Below, one piece after another: positions 43,972 through 52,713 of a stretch of DNA of 64,000 bases (positions are counted from its first letter, which is position 1; each line of letters begins with the position of its first letter). A model generated the notes under the pieces. It had not been told where the DNA came from, ran no database searches, and saw nothing but the letters and a program-made list of their open reading frames with translations. The position numbers were made by a program, and so were the translations under genes. This stretch comes from Streptococcus xiaochunlingii (GTDB lineage: Bacteria; Bacillota; Bacilli; Lactobacillales; Streptococcaceae): NCBI RefSeq assembly GCF_006385805.1, contig NZ_VFSG01000001.1:62001-126000 (forward strand), given 5' to 3'.

Positions 43972-44520
43972 ATGCAATTTGAAGAAAAAACCATTGATCG
44001 CAAGGAGATTTACCAAGGACCGATTTTCCAAGTAGTCACAGATCAAGTGGAACTGCCAGATGGGCAAGGTCAAGCGCAGCGTGATTTAATCTTCCATAAT
44101 GGAGCTGTTGCGGTATTACCGATCACAGATGAGGGCAAGACCATTTTGGTCAAGCAGTACCGCAAGGCGATCGAGAGGACTTCTGTAGAGATTCCAGCAG
44201 GCAAGTTGGAAAAGGGTGAAAATGCGGAACCTCAAGCAGCTGCTCTGCGTGAATTGGAAGAAGAAATTGGTTACACAGCGGATCTAGAGTTGTTGTATGA
44301 TTTTTATTCAGCCATTGGATTTTGTAACGAGCGGATCAAACTCTATCTTGCGACCAATCTGAAAAAAGTGGAAAATCCTCGCCCTCAAGATGCAGATGAG
44401 ACCTTGGAGCTCTTTGAGGTGACTTTAGCAGAAGCTGAGGGCTTGATCCAAACGGGTGATATCTGCGATGCCAAAACCATTATGGCAATTCAATACTGGA
44501 AACACCTACAAAACAAATAA
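43972..44520 (+). CDS. nudF: Nudix hydrolase, ADP-ribose pyrophosphatase type
   Basis: A 182-residue ADP-ribose pyrophosphatase. The Nudix box is GKLEKGENAEPQAAALREL plus EEEIGY (about 80-105), and YRKAIERTSVEIPAG precedes it as in this subfamily. It hydrolyses ADP-ribose and similar nucleotides to AMP and a sugar phosphate. Start 9 bases after glmU, with TAGGAG ribosome binding site; in the glmU operon. Confidence 0.9.
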   Translation: MQFEEKTIDRKEIYQGPIFQVVTDQVELPDGQGQAQRDLIFHNGAVAVLPITDEGKTILVKQYRKAIERTSVEIPAGKLEKGENAEPQAAALRELEEEIGYTADLELLYDFYSAIGFCNERIKLYLATNLKKVENPRPQDADETLELFEVTLAEAEGLIQTGDICDAKTIMAIQYWKHLQNK

Positions 44521-44538
44521 AGAATAGAGGAGAAACCG

Positions 44539-44877
44539 ATGGGCAAACCTTTATTAACAGATGAAATGATTGAGCGGGCAAACCGGGGAGAAGCGATCTC
44601 TGGTCCCCCGCTCTTTGATGAGGAAGAGACAAAAATTCTCCCGACAGGAAACAGAGGCTTTGGTTATGAACGGCCGGTGACCTCAAGAGAAGGAGATGGT
44701 GGACGAGGAACCTCCTATCCTCAGGAGACTATTCCGATCAGAGTCCAACCTACAGTGACCAAGAGCCGTCGGATTGAAAACCAAAAGGATGAGGTTTTTC
44801 AATCAAAATTAAATAAAATTTTATTTTGGGTCATCCTGCTCCTCATTTTGTTAATTCTTGCAATCTGGCGCCTATAG
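44539..44877 (+). CDS. macP: MacP, membrane-anchored activator of PBP2a
   Basis: A 112-residue protein starting [18 protein letters not shown], the conserved start of MacP, with a long polar stretch (20-85) and a single C-terminal membrane helix ([17 protein letters not shown], about 92-108). In S. pneumoniae MacP is a substrate of the StkP kinase and activates the class A penicillin-binding protein PBP2a. The threonines near residue 32 (ETKILPT) are in the region of the phosphosite there. The same gene order, nudF-macP-mtnN, supports the call. Confidence 0.9.
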   Translation: MGKPLLTDEMIERANRGEAISGPPLFDEEETKILPTGNRGFGYERPVTSREGDGGRGTSYPQETIPIRVQPTVTKSRRIENQKDEVFQSKLNKILFWVILLLILLILAIWRL

Positions 44878-44904
44878 GGAGTGCCTACCAAAGGAGTGAC
44901 GATT

Positions 44905-45597
44905 ATGAAAATTGGAATCATTGCGGCCATGCCACAAGAGTTAAAAATCTTAGTGGAAGCTTTGCAGAACGGAGAGAAACACCTTCGCTTAGGAAAAGTC
45001 TACTATACAGGATCGATTGGTCGCCATGAAGTGGTCTTGGTGGAAAGCGGTATCGGCAAGGTCATGTCAGCCATGAGTGTGGCTGTATTGGCAAACGATT
45101 TTAAGGTGGAAGCCATTATCAACACGGGCTCTGCAGGTGCCGTTGCACCAGGGATGGCTGTTGGAGATATTGTCCTTGCAGACAAATTGGCCTACCATGA
45201 TGTCGACGTGACAGCTTTTGGGTATGACTATGGCCAGATGGCAGGGCAACCTCTTTACTTTGAATCCAGCCGCTATTTTGTTTCAGAGATGAAAAAAGTT
45301 CTGGAAGAAGAAGCTACTTCAACTCATGTTGGCCTGATTGCAACTGGGGATAGCTTTATCGCGAGCGAAGAAAAAGTCGCTGCGATTCGGGAGCATTTCC
45401 CAGAAGTCTTGGCAGTTGAGATGGAAGGAGCAGCTATTGCCCAAGCCGCTCATGCAGCTGGGCGTCCTTTCATGGTCATTCGGGCTATGAGTGATACGGC
45501 AGATCACGCAGCCAATATCTCTTTTGATGAATTTATCGTAGAGGCTGGCGAGCGTTCTGCTCAAATCTTGATTTCTTTCTTGAAGAGATTGGTGTAA
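44905..45597 (+). CDS. mtnN: 5'-methylthioadenosine / S-adenosylhomocysteine nucleosidase
   Basis: A 230-residue nucleosidase of the PNP/UDP family. It starts MKIGIIAAMPQELK, has the catalytic region INTGSAGAVAPGMAVGD and the substrate-site VEMEGAAIAQAAH followed by the catalytic aspartate in MSDTADHAA. It cleaves adenine from methylthioadenosine and S-adenosylhomocysteine, the first step toward autoinducer-2 through LuxS. The start at 44905 has AAAGGAGTG upstream; the GTG at 44881 lies before that site. Last gene of the glmU operon. Confidence 0.95.
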   Translation: MKIGIIAAMPQELKILVEALQNGEKHLRLGKVYYTGSIGRHEVVLVESGIGKVMSAMSVAVLANDFKVEAIINTGSAGAVAPGMAVGDIVLADKLAYHDVDVTAFGYDYGQMAGQPLYFESSRYFVSEMKKVLEEEATSTHVGLIATGDSFIASEEKVAAIREHFPEVLAVEMEGAAIAQAAHAAGRPFMVIRAMSDTADHAANISFDEFIVEAGERSAQILISFLKRLV

Positions 45598-45633
45598 AAC
45601 AAACAATAGAGTTAAGGCGCCTTTAATATAAGT

Positions 45634-45686
45634 AGGAAGTGGGACAGAATGAATATCATTTAAATTTCATTCTGTCCTACTTCCTT
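45634..45686 (+). terminator. Long hairpin terminator after mtnN
   Basis: AGGAAGTGGGACAGAATGAA pairs with its complement at 45667-45686 (20 bases, one G-T pair), loop of about 13, then TTTT. The arms are long for a terminator. Confidence 0.7.
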
Positions 45687-45723
45687 TTCTGAAGCCGATT
45701 CTTTCGGAAATAGACGGACTTCA

Positions 45724-45732
45724 TGCTATAAT
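45724..45732 (+). promoter_or_regulatory. Extended -10 promoter of nth
   Basis: TGCTATAAT, 27 bases before the start codon. Confidence 0.6.
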
Positions 45733-45759
45733 AAAGTCTAGTAATACAAAGGAGACGTT

Positions 45760-46389
45760 ATGGTTTTATCAAAAAAACGGGCACGTCATGTGATTGAAGA
45801 AATTATTGCCCTTTTTCCAGATGCTCAGCCAAGTTTGGATTTTCGCAACCATTTTGAATTATTAGTAGCGGTGATGCTCTCTGCTCAAACAACAGATGCA
45901 GCGGTTAATAAGGCAACTCCTGCCTTGTTTGAAGCCTTCCCAACTCCTCAAGCCATGTCGGTCGCCAGTGAAGCCGACATTGCCAAGCATATTTCCAAAT
46001 TAGGTCTCTATCGCAATAAGGCTAAGTTTCTCAAAAAATGTGCCCAACAATTGTTGGACAACTTTGATGGCCAAGTCCCTCAGACACGGGAGGAACTGGA
46101 GAGTTTAGCCGGAGTGGGACGCAAGACAGCCAATGTGGTCATGAGTGTAGGATTTGGCATTCCTGCCTTTGCCGTTGATACCCATGTGGAGCGGATCTGT
46201 AAGCACCATGACATCGTCAAGAAATCAGCAACACCATTAGAAGTGGAAAAACGAGTGATGGATGTTCTTCCCCCTGAGCGCTGGCTCCCAGCACATCAGG
46301 CCATGATCTATTTTGGACGGGCTATCTGCCATCCTAAAAATCCTGAATGTGATCACTATCCGCAATTGTATAACTTTAAAGACAGTTAA
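45760..46389 (+). CDS. nth: Endonuclease III, lacking part of the Fe-S cluster site
   Basis: A 209-residue HhH-GPD DNA glycosylase/AP lyase that removes oxidised pyrimidines. The helix-hairpin-helix LAGVGRKTANVVM carries the catalytic lysine (K in GRKTAN), and the catalytic aspartate lies in FAVDTHVERI. In E. coli Nth, four cysteines spaced C-x6-C-x2-C-x5-C hold a 4Fe-4S cluster. Here the positions are Cys190, Cys197, Tyr200 and Phe206, so two ligands are replaced and a normal cluster is unlikely. This may be general in streptococci. Ribosome binding site AAAGGAGA. Confidence 0.93.
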   Translation: MVLSKKRARHVIEEIIALFPDAQPSLDFRNHFELLVAVMLSAQTTDAAVNKATPALFEAFPTPQAMSVASEADIAKHISKLGLYRNKAKFLKKCAQQLLDNFDGQVPQTREELESLAGVGRKTANVVMSVGFGIPAFAVDTHVERICKHHDIVKKSATPLEVEKRVMDVLPPERWLPAHQAMIYFGRAICHPKNPECDHYPQLYNFKDS

Positions 46390-46416
46390 AAAGCGAGGTC
46401 TAATGACTTCGCTTTT
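46388..46416. terminator. Bidirectional terminator between nth and the xre gene
   Basis: AAAAGCGA..TC / GA..TCGCTTTT stem; it overlaps the stop codon of the minus-strand gene at 46415. Confidence 0.75.
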
Positions 46417-47008
46417 ATTTGATAGGGAAGAAAGTAAGTAAGAGCCAAGAAATCAGTAGAGTAATAGCGCCAATTCCAAGGACAAATAGAATAGGAATGA
46501 GGATTCCTTCGTAGGGAGCTTTACCCCTTTCTTCAGCTTCTTCAATCTCGCTCAGACTGCGTCCTTGTTCATAGGCGACAAGCTGGCGATAAGTACGAAG
46601 ATTATGCTTTTTCTTGAATTTTTCAATGCGTAGGGCGTAGAATATACCGACAGCAAGAATCAAGCAACTAATAGCGATGCCGTATCCATCCAAATAAAGA
46701 ATGAGGGGAGTGCTGATGATAGGACTGCCAATTAGCAGTAAGCTAAAGACCACTCCATCTTTTTGATAGCGCATAAATTCTTGGTCGTGAATAATTTGTT
46801 TCATGGTTTCCAAATCTCCTTTGACTAGTTTGTCCAATGACACTTCAAAGACCTTGCTCAGTAAAAGCAGGTTTTGAATATCAGGGTAGGTTGCGCCGCG
46901 TTCCCAGTTGGAAATGGATTGACGGCTGACAAAGATGATTTCAGCTAATTCGTCTTGAGATAAGTTTTTCTCTTTACGATAGTGCTGGATTTGTTTCCCG
47001 ACTTGCAT
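46415..47008 (-). CDS. XRE family regulator with C-terminal membrane domain
   Basis: A 197-residue protein. Residues 1-60 are a Cro/CI helix-turn-helix (IQHYRKEKNLSQDELAEIIFVSRQSISNWERG in family terms; the recognition part is VSRQSISNWERG). A linker and three membrane helices follow (VVFSLLLIGSPIISTPLILYL, GIAISCLILAVGIFYAL and the C-terminal ILFVLGIGAITLLISWLLL), here in broken form. A membrane-bound HTH regulator of this sort is common in Firmicutes; the signal and targets are unknown. Convergent with nth. Confidence 0.85.
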   Translation of the reverse strand: MQVGKQIQHYRKEKNLSQDELAEIIFVSRQSISNWERGATYPDIQNLLLLSKVFEVSLDKLVKGDLETMKQIIHDQEFMRYQKDGVVFSLLLIGSPIISTPLILYLDGYGIAISCLILAVGIFYALRIEKFKKKHNLRTYRQLVAYEQGRSLSEIEEAEERGKAPYEGILIPILFVLGIGAITLLISWLLLTFFPIK

Positions 47009-47151
47009 AAGATTTCCTCGCTTCCTGATTTCATTCTACTAAATTTTATAAAAAAGGGCTATCAAAGTTCTTTGACATGTTGATTTCATAGGGTTTAGCA
47101 ACTGTTTTTGACTATAGATTTACAAGCCTGTCAATGGATAGTTACTTACTG

Positions 47152-47177
47152 AAAAAGAGGCCAGTAGCCTCCTTTTT
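47152..47177 (-). terminator. Terminator of the exoA-VOC operon
   Basis: On the minus strand GGAGGC-TACTG-GCCTC within A and T tracts (AAAAAG...TTTTT), just past the stop at 47179. Confidence 0.75.
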
Positions 47178-47178
47178 C

Positions 47179-47565
47179 TTATTCACTAAATCTTAAAAAA
47201 TAACCATCTGGATCCAAAATCGCAAATTCATGGGGATAAATAAAGCTATCTCCTACTCGAAATTCTCTTTTTATCAGCGGACGATAGATGGGATAGTTGG
47301 CTTCCAACAGTTTTTGGTGGAGCAGAGGGACATCCTTGATGCCAAAGGAAATATTGACACCGCGCCCGAAAGGATAGGTCAGTTGGGATAATTCTTCTGC
47401 GTTGCCTTCTTCTAGCATTAGCTGGCAGTCTTCAAGCGAAAGGAAGAGAAATTTTTCCTCTGGACGCTCGTATTGGACAGAGAATCCCAACAAGTCGCAG
47501 TAGAAGCGACGCGATTTCTCGATATCCGATACGACAAATTCAGGGATGACAGCTTGATAGTCCAT
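47179..47565 (-). CDS. VOC family protein (glyoxalase/bleomycin-resistance fold)
   Basis: A 128-residue protein that fits two betaalphabetabetabeta units: VIPEFVVSDIEKSRRFYCDLLGF starts the first (quoted in part: FVVSDIEKSRRFY), and FAILDPDGYFLRFSE closes the second. It resembles bleomycin-resistance-like proteins of the VOC superfamily. No function can be fixed. The start at 47565 is set by AAGGAGG; the frame extends into exoA without a site. It lies 10 bases after exoA and is co-transcribed. Confidence 0.85.
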   Translation of the reverse strand: MDYQAVIPEFVVSDIEKSRRFYCDLLGFSVQYERPEEKFLFLSLEDCQLMLEEGNAEELSQLTYPFGRGVNISFGIKDVPLLHQKLLEANYPIYRPLIKREFRVGDSFIYPHEFAILDPDGYFLRFSE

Positions 47566-47575
47566 TGTTTCCTCC

Positions 47576-48403
47576 TTAGAGATCAATTTCCATGACAATT
47601 GGTGTATGGTCTTGACGGGCGCCGGAGTCAATCATAGCTGACTTGGTTACCTTGTCCGCAACTCGGTTAGAAGTGAGCCAGTAGTCAATTCTCCAGCCTG
47701 TGTTGTTGATTTTAGATGTCTTGCTACGTTGTGCCCACCAAGTATATTGATCTGGAAGGTCCCCATGCAAGTGGCGGAAGGTATCAGTGAACCCTTTGGC
47801 TAGCAAGTTAGTAAAGCCAGCACGCTCTTCATCGGTAAAGCCTGGGGAACGACGGTTGCTGGCTGGATTAGCCAAGTCGATTTCCTTGTGGGCTACGTTG
47901 TAGTCTCCTGTTGCCAGAACAGGCTTTTGCTGGTCTAGTTCTACCAAGTAGTCTGCGTATTTGGCATCCCAGATTTGGCGTTCTTCCAAGCGTTTGAGCC
48001 CATCTCCAGCATTCGGAGTATAGACCTGGGTCACAAAGAAGTCATCAAATTCAAGGGTAATAATTCGACCTTCGACGTCCATGGTAGAGGGGGCACCGAT
48101 TTCTGGGAAGGTTACCGTTGGTGTCAATTCTTTTTTGTAGAGGAACATGGTTCCTGCATATCCTTTGCGGGCTGGTTCTACAGAGGACCGCCAAGTATTT
48201 TCATATCCGGGGAAGAGTTCTGCTAAGACCTCTAAGTGTTTTTTTGTTGGTCCTTTGGCAGATAATTTTGTTTCCTGAATGGCAATGATATCCGCATCCT
48301 CTGCAACCAAGGTGAGGAGGACGTCTTGCGAGAGTTTTGCGCGTGCAGAGTCACTCGTCAAGGCGGCATTCAATGAGTCAATATTCCATGAGATCAGTTT
48401 CAT
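47576..48403 (-). CDS. exoA: Exodeoxyribonuclease III family AP endonuclease
   Basis: A 275-residue enzyme of the exonuclease III family. It begins MKLISWNIDSLNAAL, has IIAIQETKLSAKGP (metal-binding glutamate), the GYAGTMFLYKK region, GDYNVAHKEIDLANP, and the C-terminal WRIDYWLTSNR and DHTPIVMEIDL with the catalytic histidine. It cuts at abasic sites and trims 3' ends in base-excision repair. It acts downstream of glycosylases such as the nearby Nth, though the two are not in one operon. Confidence 0.95.
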   Translation of the reverse strand: MKLISWNIDSLNAALTSDSARAKLSQDVLLTLVAEDADIIAIQETKLSAKGPTKKHLEVLAELFPGYENTWRSSVEPARKGYAGTMFLYKKELTPTVTFPEIGAPSTMDVEGRIITLEFDDFFVTQVYTPNAGDGLKRLEERQIWDAKYADYLVELDQQKPVLATGDYNVAHKEIDLANPASNRRSPGFTDEERAGFTNLLAKGFTDTFRHLHGDLPDQYTWWAQRSKTSKINNTGWRIDYWLTSNRVADKVTKSAMIDSGARQDHTPIVMEIDL

Positions 48404-48600
48404 ATCGTTTCCTTTACTAACTTTGTCGATGCTTCTATTATACCAAAAAATGTCCTATCACTTGTCTCCTGTGATTTGAGGAAGGAGCTATTTTGCAGTC
48501 AAGAGCTATGCCTCCCGCATATGCATAAAACAATGCTTGCCGAGGAGTTCAGAATGACGATTATTTTATCTGGTCTAGCGACTCGTGTCTGGATGAAATG

Positions 48601-48609
48601 TGCTATAAT
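48601..48609 (+). promoter_or_regulatory. Extended -10 promoter of pbp2b
   Basis: TGCTATAAT, 110 bases before the start codon, which leaves a long untranslated leader. Apart from this, bases 48404-48718 show no gene. Confidence 0.55.
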
Positions 48610-48718
48610 GGAAGTTGAGTTTAAAATAGAAATATTCCTCAGATTCCCTTTAAAGTTATCCTATTTTTAGGTTGTCTTGTTAGGGACTGGGGCTGAGAAT
48701 CAAGGTGAAAGGAGAGGT

Positions 48719-50800
48719 ATGGCGCAAAAATCTAAACGTTCAAAAAAAGCGAATGCTAAGGTGAGAAAATTTGATAATCGGTGGATTACTAGACGACTTT
48801 ATTTGTTATTCAGTATAGTCTGTACCCTCTTTTTGATTTTAATTGCTCGACTAGGCTATATGCAGATTACTCATCAAGGCTTTTATACACAAAAATTGGC
48901 AAAAGCTACCAAAAAACACTTAACAAGAGGGAGTCTCCGGGGACAGATTTATGATGCTTCTGGTCAGCCTCTGGTAGAAAATGTTGACAAGAAGGTCTTG
49001 TCTTTTACCCGAAGCAATAAGTTTACCGCAGAAGAGATGCGTCAGACAGCACAGCTTCTCCTAAATTACGTAAGCGTGTCAAACCCTCAAGTCAGCAAGC
49101 GTCAAGAAATCGACTTTTATCTTGCAAACACCGAAGTCTATAAAGAAGTAGTGGACAAACTGCCCAAGGAGGAACGCATTGATACGGATGGCAACCCACT
49201 TCCAGAAGCGAAAATCTACCAGTATGCGGTGGACAGTATTGACCCAGCCAAATTGGGCTATACAGAAGAAGAAAAGAAGGCCATCTATCTCTTTAGCCAA
49301 ATGAATGCCGTTGAAAACTTTGCCAGTGCTACGATTGTGACCGATCCGATGTCCGATGAGCAGGTAACGACGGTCAAAGATCATTTAAAAGAATTTCCAG
49401 GATTTGAAGTGATCACAAGTTGGGATCGAAAAGTGGTTGATAGCCCCTTGGCTTCCATTGTCGGTAGTGTGTCGACAGAGCAAGCCGGTCTTCCAGCTGA
49501 AGAAGTGGATGATTATTTGGAAAAAGGCTATGCCTTAAATGATCGCGTCGGAACTTCTTATTTAGAAAAACAATATGAGTCTGTTCTCCAAGGAGAACGG
49601 GTTGAAAAAGAAATCCATTTGGACAAGAATGGCAATGTCGAAAAGATCGAAACCCTCTCCAAAGGAAGCAAAGGGAACAATATCAAGCTTTCCATTGATT
49701 TGGATTTCCAAAGAGGAGTGGAAGACATCTTGAAGAAGTCCTTCCAGGCAGAATTGGCCGCTGGCAATGCCACCTACTCAGAAGGGGTCTATGCTGTTGC
49801 CTTAGATCCAAAAACGGGTAAAATTCTTGCGATGGCGGGGATGAAACATGAAGCTGGTTCGCAAGACCTGACTCCTGACGCTTTAGGAACAGTGACCAAT
49901 GTCTTTGTTCCGGGATCGGTTGTGAAAGCAGCAACTTTGACAGCAGGATGGGAAAATGGAGTGATTTCTGGGAATCAAGTCCTATTGGATCAACCAATCT
50001 CCTTTTCTGGTTCAGCTCCTATCACTTCTTGGTTCACGCAGTTTGGAAGTCAAGAAATCAATGCGGTCCAAGCGTTGGAATATTCTTCTAACACCTATAT
50101 GGTGCAGATAGCTCTTAATTTGATGGGCCAACCCTATCAGCCAAACATGAGCTTGAAGACAGACCAATTGGATCCAGCTATGAACAAATTGCGTTCGACC
50201 TTTGCCTCTTATGGTCTGGGAACAGAGACGGGAATTGACCTTCCGAATGAATCAACGGGCTATGTTCCCAAAGAGTTCACGATTGGTAATTACCTAACAG
50301 ACGCCTTTGGTCAGTTTGATAACTATACACCTATGCAGTTGGCTCAATATGTTGCAACCATTGCCAACGATGGGAAACGCGTGGCGCCACACTTGGTGCA
50401 AGGAATTTATGAGAATGATGCCAAGGGAGGTTTGGGCCCTCTGAAAGAAGAGATTGCAACAAAATAACTCAATCAAGTAGCTTTGACACCCGAAAATCTA
50501 GCTATCATTAAACAAGGTTTTTATCAGGTTGTATACGGAACCAGTGGCTTAACAACTGGTAAAACTATCGGAGAAGGAGCTGCCGTTCCAATCAGTGCGA
50601 AGACCGGGACTGCAGAAACATTTGTAAATGGTGGGACCCCTGCTGTAAATACCAATGTCATCGCCTATGCCCCATCTGAAAATCCTCAGATTGCGGTGGC
50701 AGTCGTCTTCCCTCACAATACCAATCTCCAAGCGACTGTTAGTCACAGTATTACCAGAGAGATTATCAATCTCTACCAGCAAAAACATCCTATGAATTAG
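48719..50800 (+). pseudogene. pbp2b: Penicillin-binding protein 2B with an in-frame stop codon
   Basis: A class B PBP: one N-terminal helix (RRLYLLFSIVCTLFLILIARLGY, residues about 23-45, in part), a dimerisation domain, and the transpeptidase domain with SVVK (Ser400) and SSN (456-458). At codon 583 (50465-50467) a TAA interrupts the frame. The rest follows in the same frame to 50800: LNQVALTPENLAI, KTG of AKTGTAET at about 628, and the usual end VVFPHNTN. The GAA-to-TAA change of one base explains it. The 582-residue product would lack KTG. In S. pneumoniae this gene is essential for peripheral wall synthesis. The stop is real, a sequencing error, or read through. Ribosome binding site AAAGGAGAGG. 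Confidence 0.9.
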
Positions 50801-50810
50801 AAAGGAAGCT

Positions 50811-51407
50811 ATGCTCTATCCAACACCTATCGCAAAATTAATTGAAAGTTATTCGAAGCTCCCTGGTATTGGGATCAAAACAGCAACTCGTCTGGCCTTT
50901 TATACCATCGGAATGAGTGATGACGATGTCAATGAGTTTGCCAAGAATCTCTTGTCAGCAAAGCGGGAATTAAGCTATTGTTCCATCTGTGGGAACCTAA
51001 CAGATGAAGAAGAGTGTGCCATTTGTCGAGACGAGACGCGCGATCCATCGACCATCTTAGTGGTAGAAGATAGTCGAGATGTGTCGGCCATGGAGAATAT
51101 CCAGGAGTACCATGGTCGCTACCATGTCCTTCATGGCTTGATTTCGCCTATGAATGGGGTCGGACCAGATGATATTAACCTCAAGTCCTTGATTACACGA
51201 TTAATGGATCATGAGGTCCAAGAAGTGATTGTGGCGACCAATGCAACCGCGGATGGGGAAGCAACTTCTATGTATATCTCTCGCGTCCTCAAACCAGCTG
51301 GCATCAAAGTGACTCGCCTAGCACGTGGATTAGCTGTCGGAGCCGATATCGAATATGCGGACGAAGTGACACTTCTTCGAGCTATTGAAAATCGAACCGA
51401 GTTATAA
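50811..51407 (+). CDS. recR: Recombination mediator protein RecR
   Basis: A 198-residue RecR. The zinc finger has [16 protein letters not shown] (residues about 57-72), and the Toprim domain follows with [12 protein letters not shown] and [18 protein letters not shown]. It works with RecO and RecF to load RecA on gaps. GAAAGGAAGC is the ribosome binding site; the gene begins 10 bases after pbp2b. The order pbp2b-recR-ddl-murF is conserved in streptococci. A terminator follows. Confidence 0.96.
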   Translation: MLYPTPIAKLIESYSKLPGIGIKTATRLAFYTIGMSDDDVNEFAKNLLSAKRELSYCSICGNLTDEEECAICRDETRDPSTILVVEDSRDVSAMENIQEYHGRYHVLHGLISPMNGVGPDDINLKSLITRLMDHEVQEVIVATNATADGEATSMYISRVLKPAGIKVTRLARGLAVGADIEYADEVTLLRAIENRTEL

Positions 51408-51417
51408 GCGGTTACAG

Positions 51418-51450
51418 AAACTGGAGGAAGCCCTCTGGTTTTTTGTTTTT
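51418..51450 (+). terminator. Terminator after recR
   Basis: AAACTGGAGG / CCTCTGGTTT pair with two wobbles, followed by T tracts. Confidence 0.75.
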
Positions 51451-51486
51451 TAGGTGTTCTCTCTCGTTTTCTTTCTTTTTAAAGTG

Positions 51487-51495
51487 TGGTATACT
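51487..51495 (+). promoter_or_regulatory. Extended -10 promoter of ddl
   Basis: TGGTATACT, 83 bases before the ddl start. Confidence 0.6.
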
Positions 51496-51578
51496 AGAGG
51501 GACGAACTCGTATGTGAGGAGTGCTTCTGACAAGTCAATCAGGAAGCACAAAATTAAAAAAAGGATTAGGACCAAACA

Positions 51579-52625
51579 ATGGCAAAAGAAAAAATTGTAC
51601 TTCTTTATGGTGGCCGTAGCGCAGAGCGCGAAGTGTCTGTACTTTCAGCTGAAAGCGTAATGCGGGCGATTAATTATGACAAGTATTCTGTTGAGACCTA
51701 TTTCATTACTCAGGCGGGAGACTTCATTAAGACCCAAAGCTATGAAGAGAAGCCTGCTGAAACAGAACGCTTGATGACCAACGAGACCATTGATTGGGAA
51801 GCTAAAGTATCTCCGAGCAGTATCTATCAAGAAGGAGCGGTTGTCTTTCCAGTCCTTCACGGACCAATGGGAGAAGATGGATCGGTTCAAGGTTTCCTAG
51901 AAGTTTTGAAACTTCCTTATGTGGGATGTGATATCCTTTCTTCTAGTGTGGCGATGGACAAGATTACCACAAAACGGGTCCTAGAATCAGCAGGGATTCC
52001 ACAAGTTCCTTATGTGGCTGTCCTTGAAGGAGATGACCTAGAAGCTAAAATTACCTTAATCGAAAAAGAATTGACCTATCCGGTCTTTACCAAGCCTTCG
52101 AATATGGGCTCTAGTGTCGGGATTTCAAAAGCAGAGAACCAAGCAGAACTTCGTCAGTCTTTGGAATTGGCCTTTAAATACGATAGCCGTGTTCTGGTTG
52201 AGCAAGGTGTTGTAGCGCGCGAAATCGAAGTGGGACTATTAGGAAACTATGATGTGAAAAGCACCCTCCCTGGTGAGGTGGTCAAAGATGTAGCCTTCTA
52301 TGACTACGAAGCCAAATACATCGATAATAAGATTACGATGGCGATTCCGGCTGAAATTCCTGCAGAAGTTGCTGCGACCATGCGTCAGAATGCCGAATTG
52401 GCCTTCCGTGCCATTGGTGGGAAGGGTCTCTCCCGTTGTGATTTCTTCTACACAGAGGATGGGGGCATCTACTTGAATGAGCTCAATACCATGCCTGGCT
52501 TTACCCAATGGTCTATGTATCCTTTACTTTGGGATAACATGGGCTTGGCCTATCCTGATTTAATCGAGCGCTTGGTAGAATTAGCCAAAGAAACCTTTGA
52601 AAAGCGTGAAGCGCACTTACTTTAA
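51579..52625 (+). CDS. ddl: D-alanine-D-alanine ligase
   Basis: A 348-residue ATP-grasp enzyme making D-Ala-D-Ala for the muropeptide stem. [20 protein letters not shown] is at the N-terminus, [17 protein letters not shown] near 85, [14 protein letters not shown] near 175 (nucleotide-binding loop), [10 protein letters not shown], and [19 protein letters not shown] near the C-terminus with metal-binding residues. Tyrosine in GSSVGIS-flanking YDVK-type loops would fit vancomycin-sensitive ligases. Ribosome binding site AAAAGGATTAGG. Confidence 0.96.
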   Translation: MAKEKIVLLYGGRSAEREVSVLSAESVMRAINYDKYSVETYFITQAGDFIKTQSYEEKPAETERLMTNETIDWEAKVSPSSIYQEGAVVFPVLHGPMGEDGSVQGFLEVLKLPYVGCDILSSSVAMDKITTKRVLESAGIPQVPYVAVLEGDDLEAKITLIEKELTYPVFTKPSNMGSSVGISKAENQAELRQSLELAFKYDSRVLVEQGVVAREIEVGLLGNYDVKSTLPGEVVKDVAFYDYEAKYIDNKITMAIPAEIPAEVAATMRQNAELAFRAIGGKGLSRCDFFYTEDGGIYLNELNTMPGFTQWSMYPLLWDNMGLAYPDLIERLVELAKETFEKREAHLL

Positions 52626-52643
52626 GAAACTGTTCCTAGCGGG

Positions 52644-52700
52644 AGTGGGAGATGAAGTCAACTCATAGAGGAGTCGCTTTTCTTCCTGCTCCCACTTTTT
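52644..52700 (+). terminator. Terminator-like hairpin between ddl and murF
   Basis: AGTGGGAG / CTCCCACT with a long imperfect inner part, then TTTTT. It ends just before the murF ribosome binding site, so murF may have lower expression from the ddl promoter. Confidence 0.6.
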
Positions 52701-52713
52701 AGAGGAGAATACC

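Noticed and set aside
44881..44904. GTG start for mtnN
   Set aside because: The AAAGGAGTG ribosome binding site lies downstream of it and fits the ATG at 44905.
48476..48670. Open frame of 64 codons upstream of pbp2b
   Set aside because: No ribosome binding site, no known family, and it runs over the likely pbp2b promoter at 48601.
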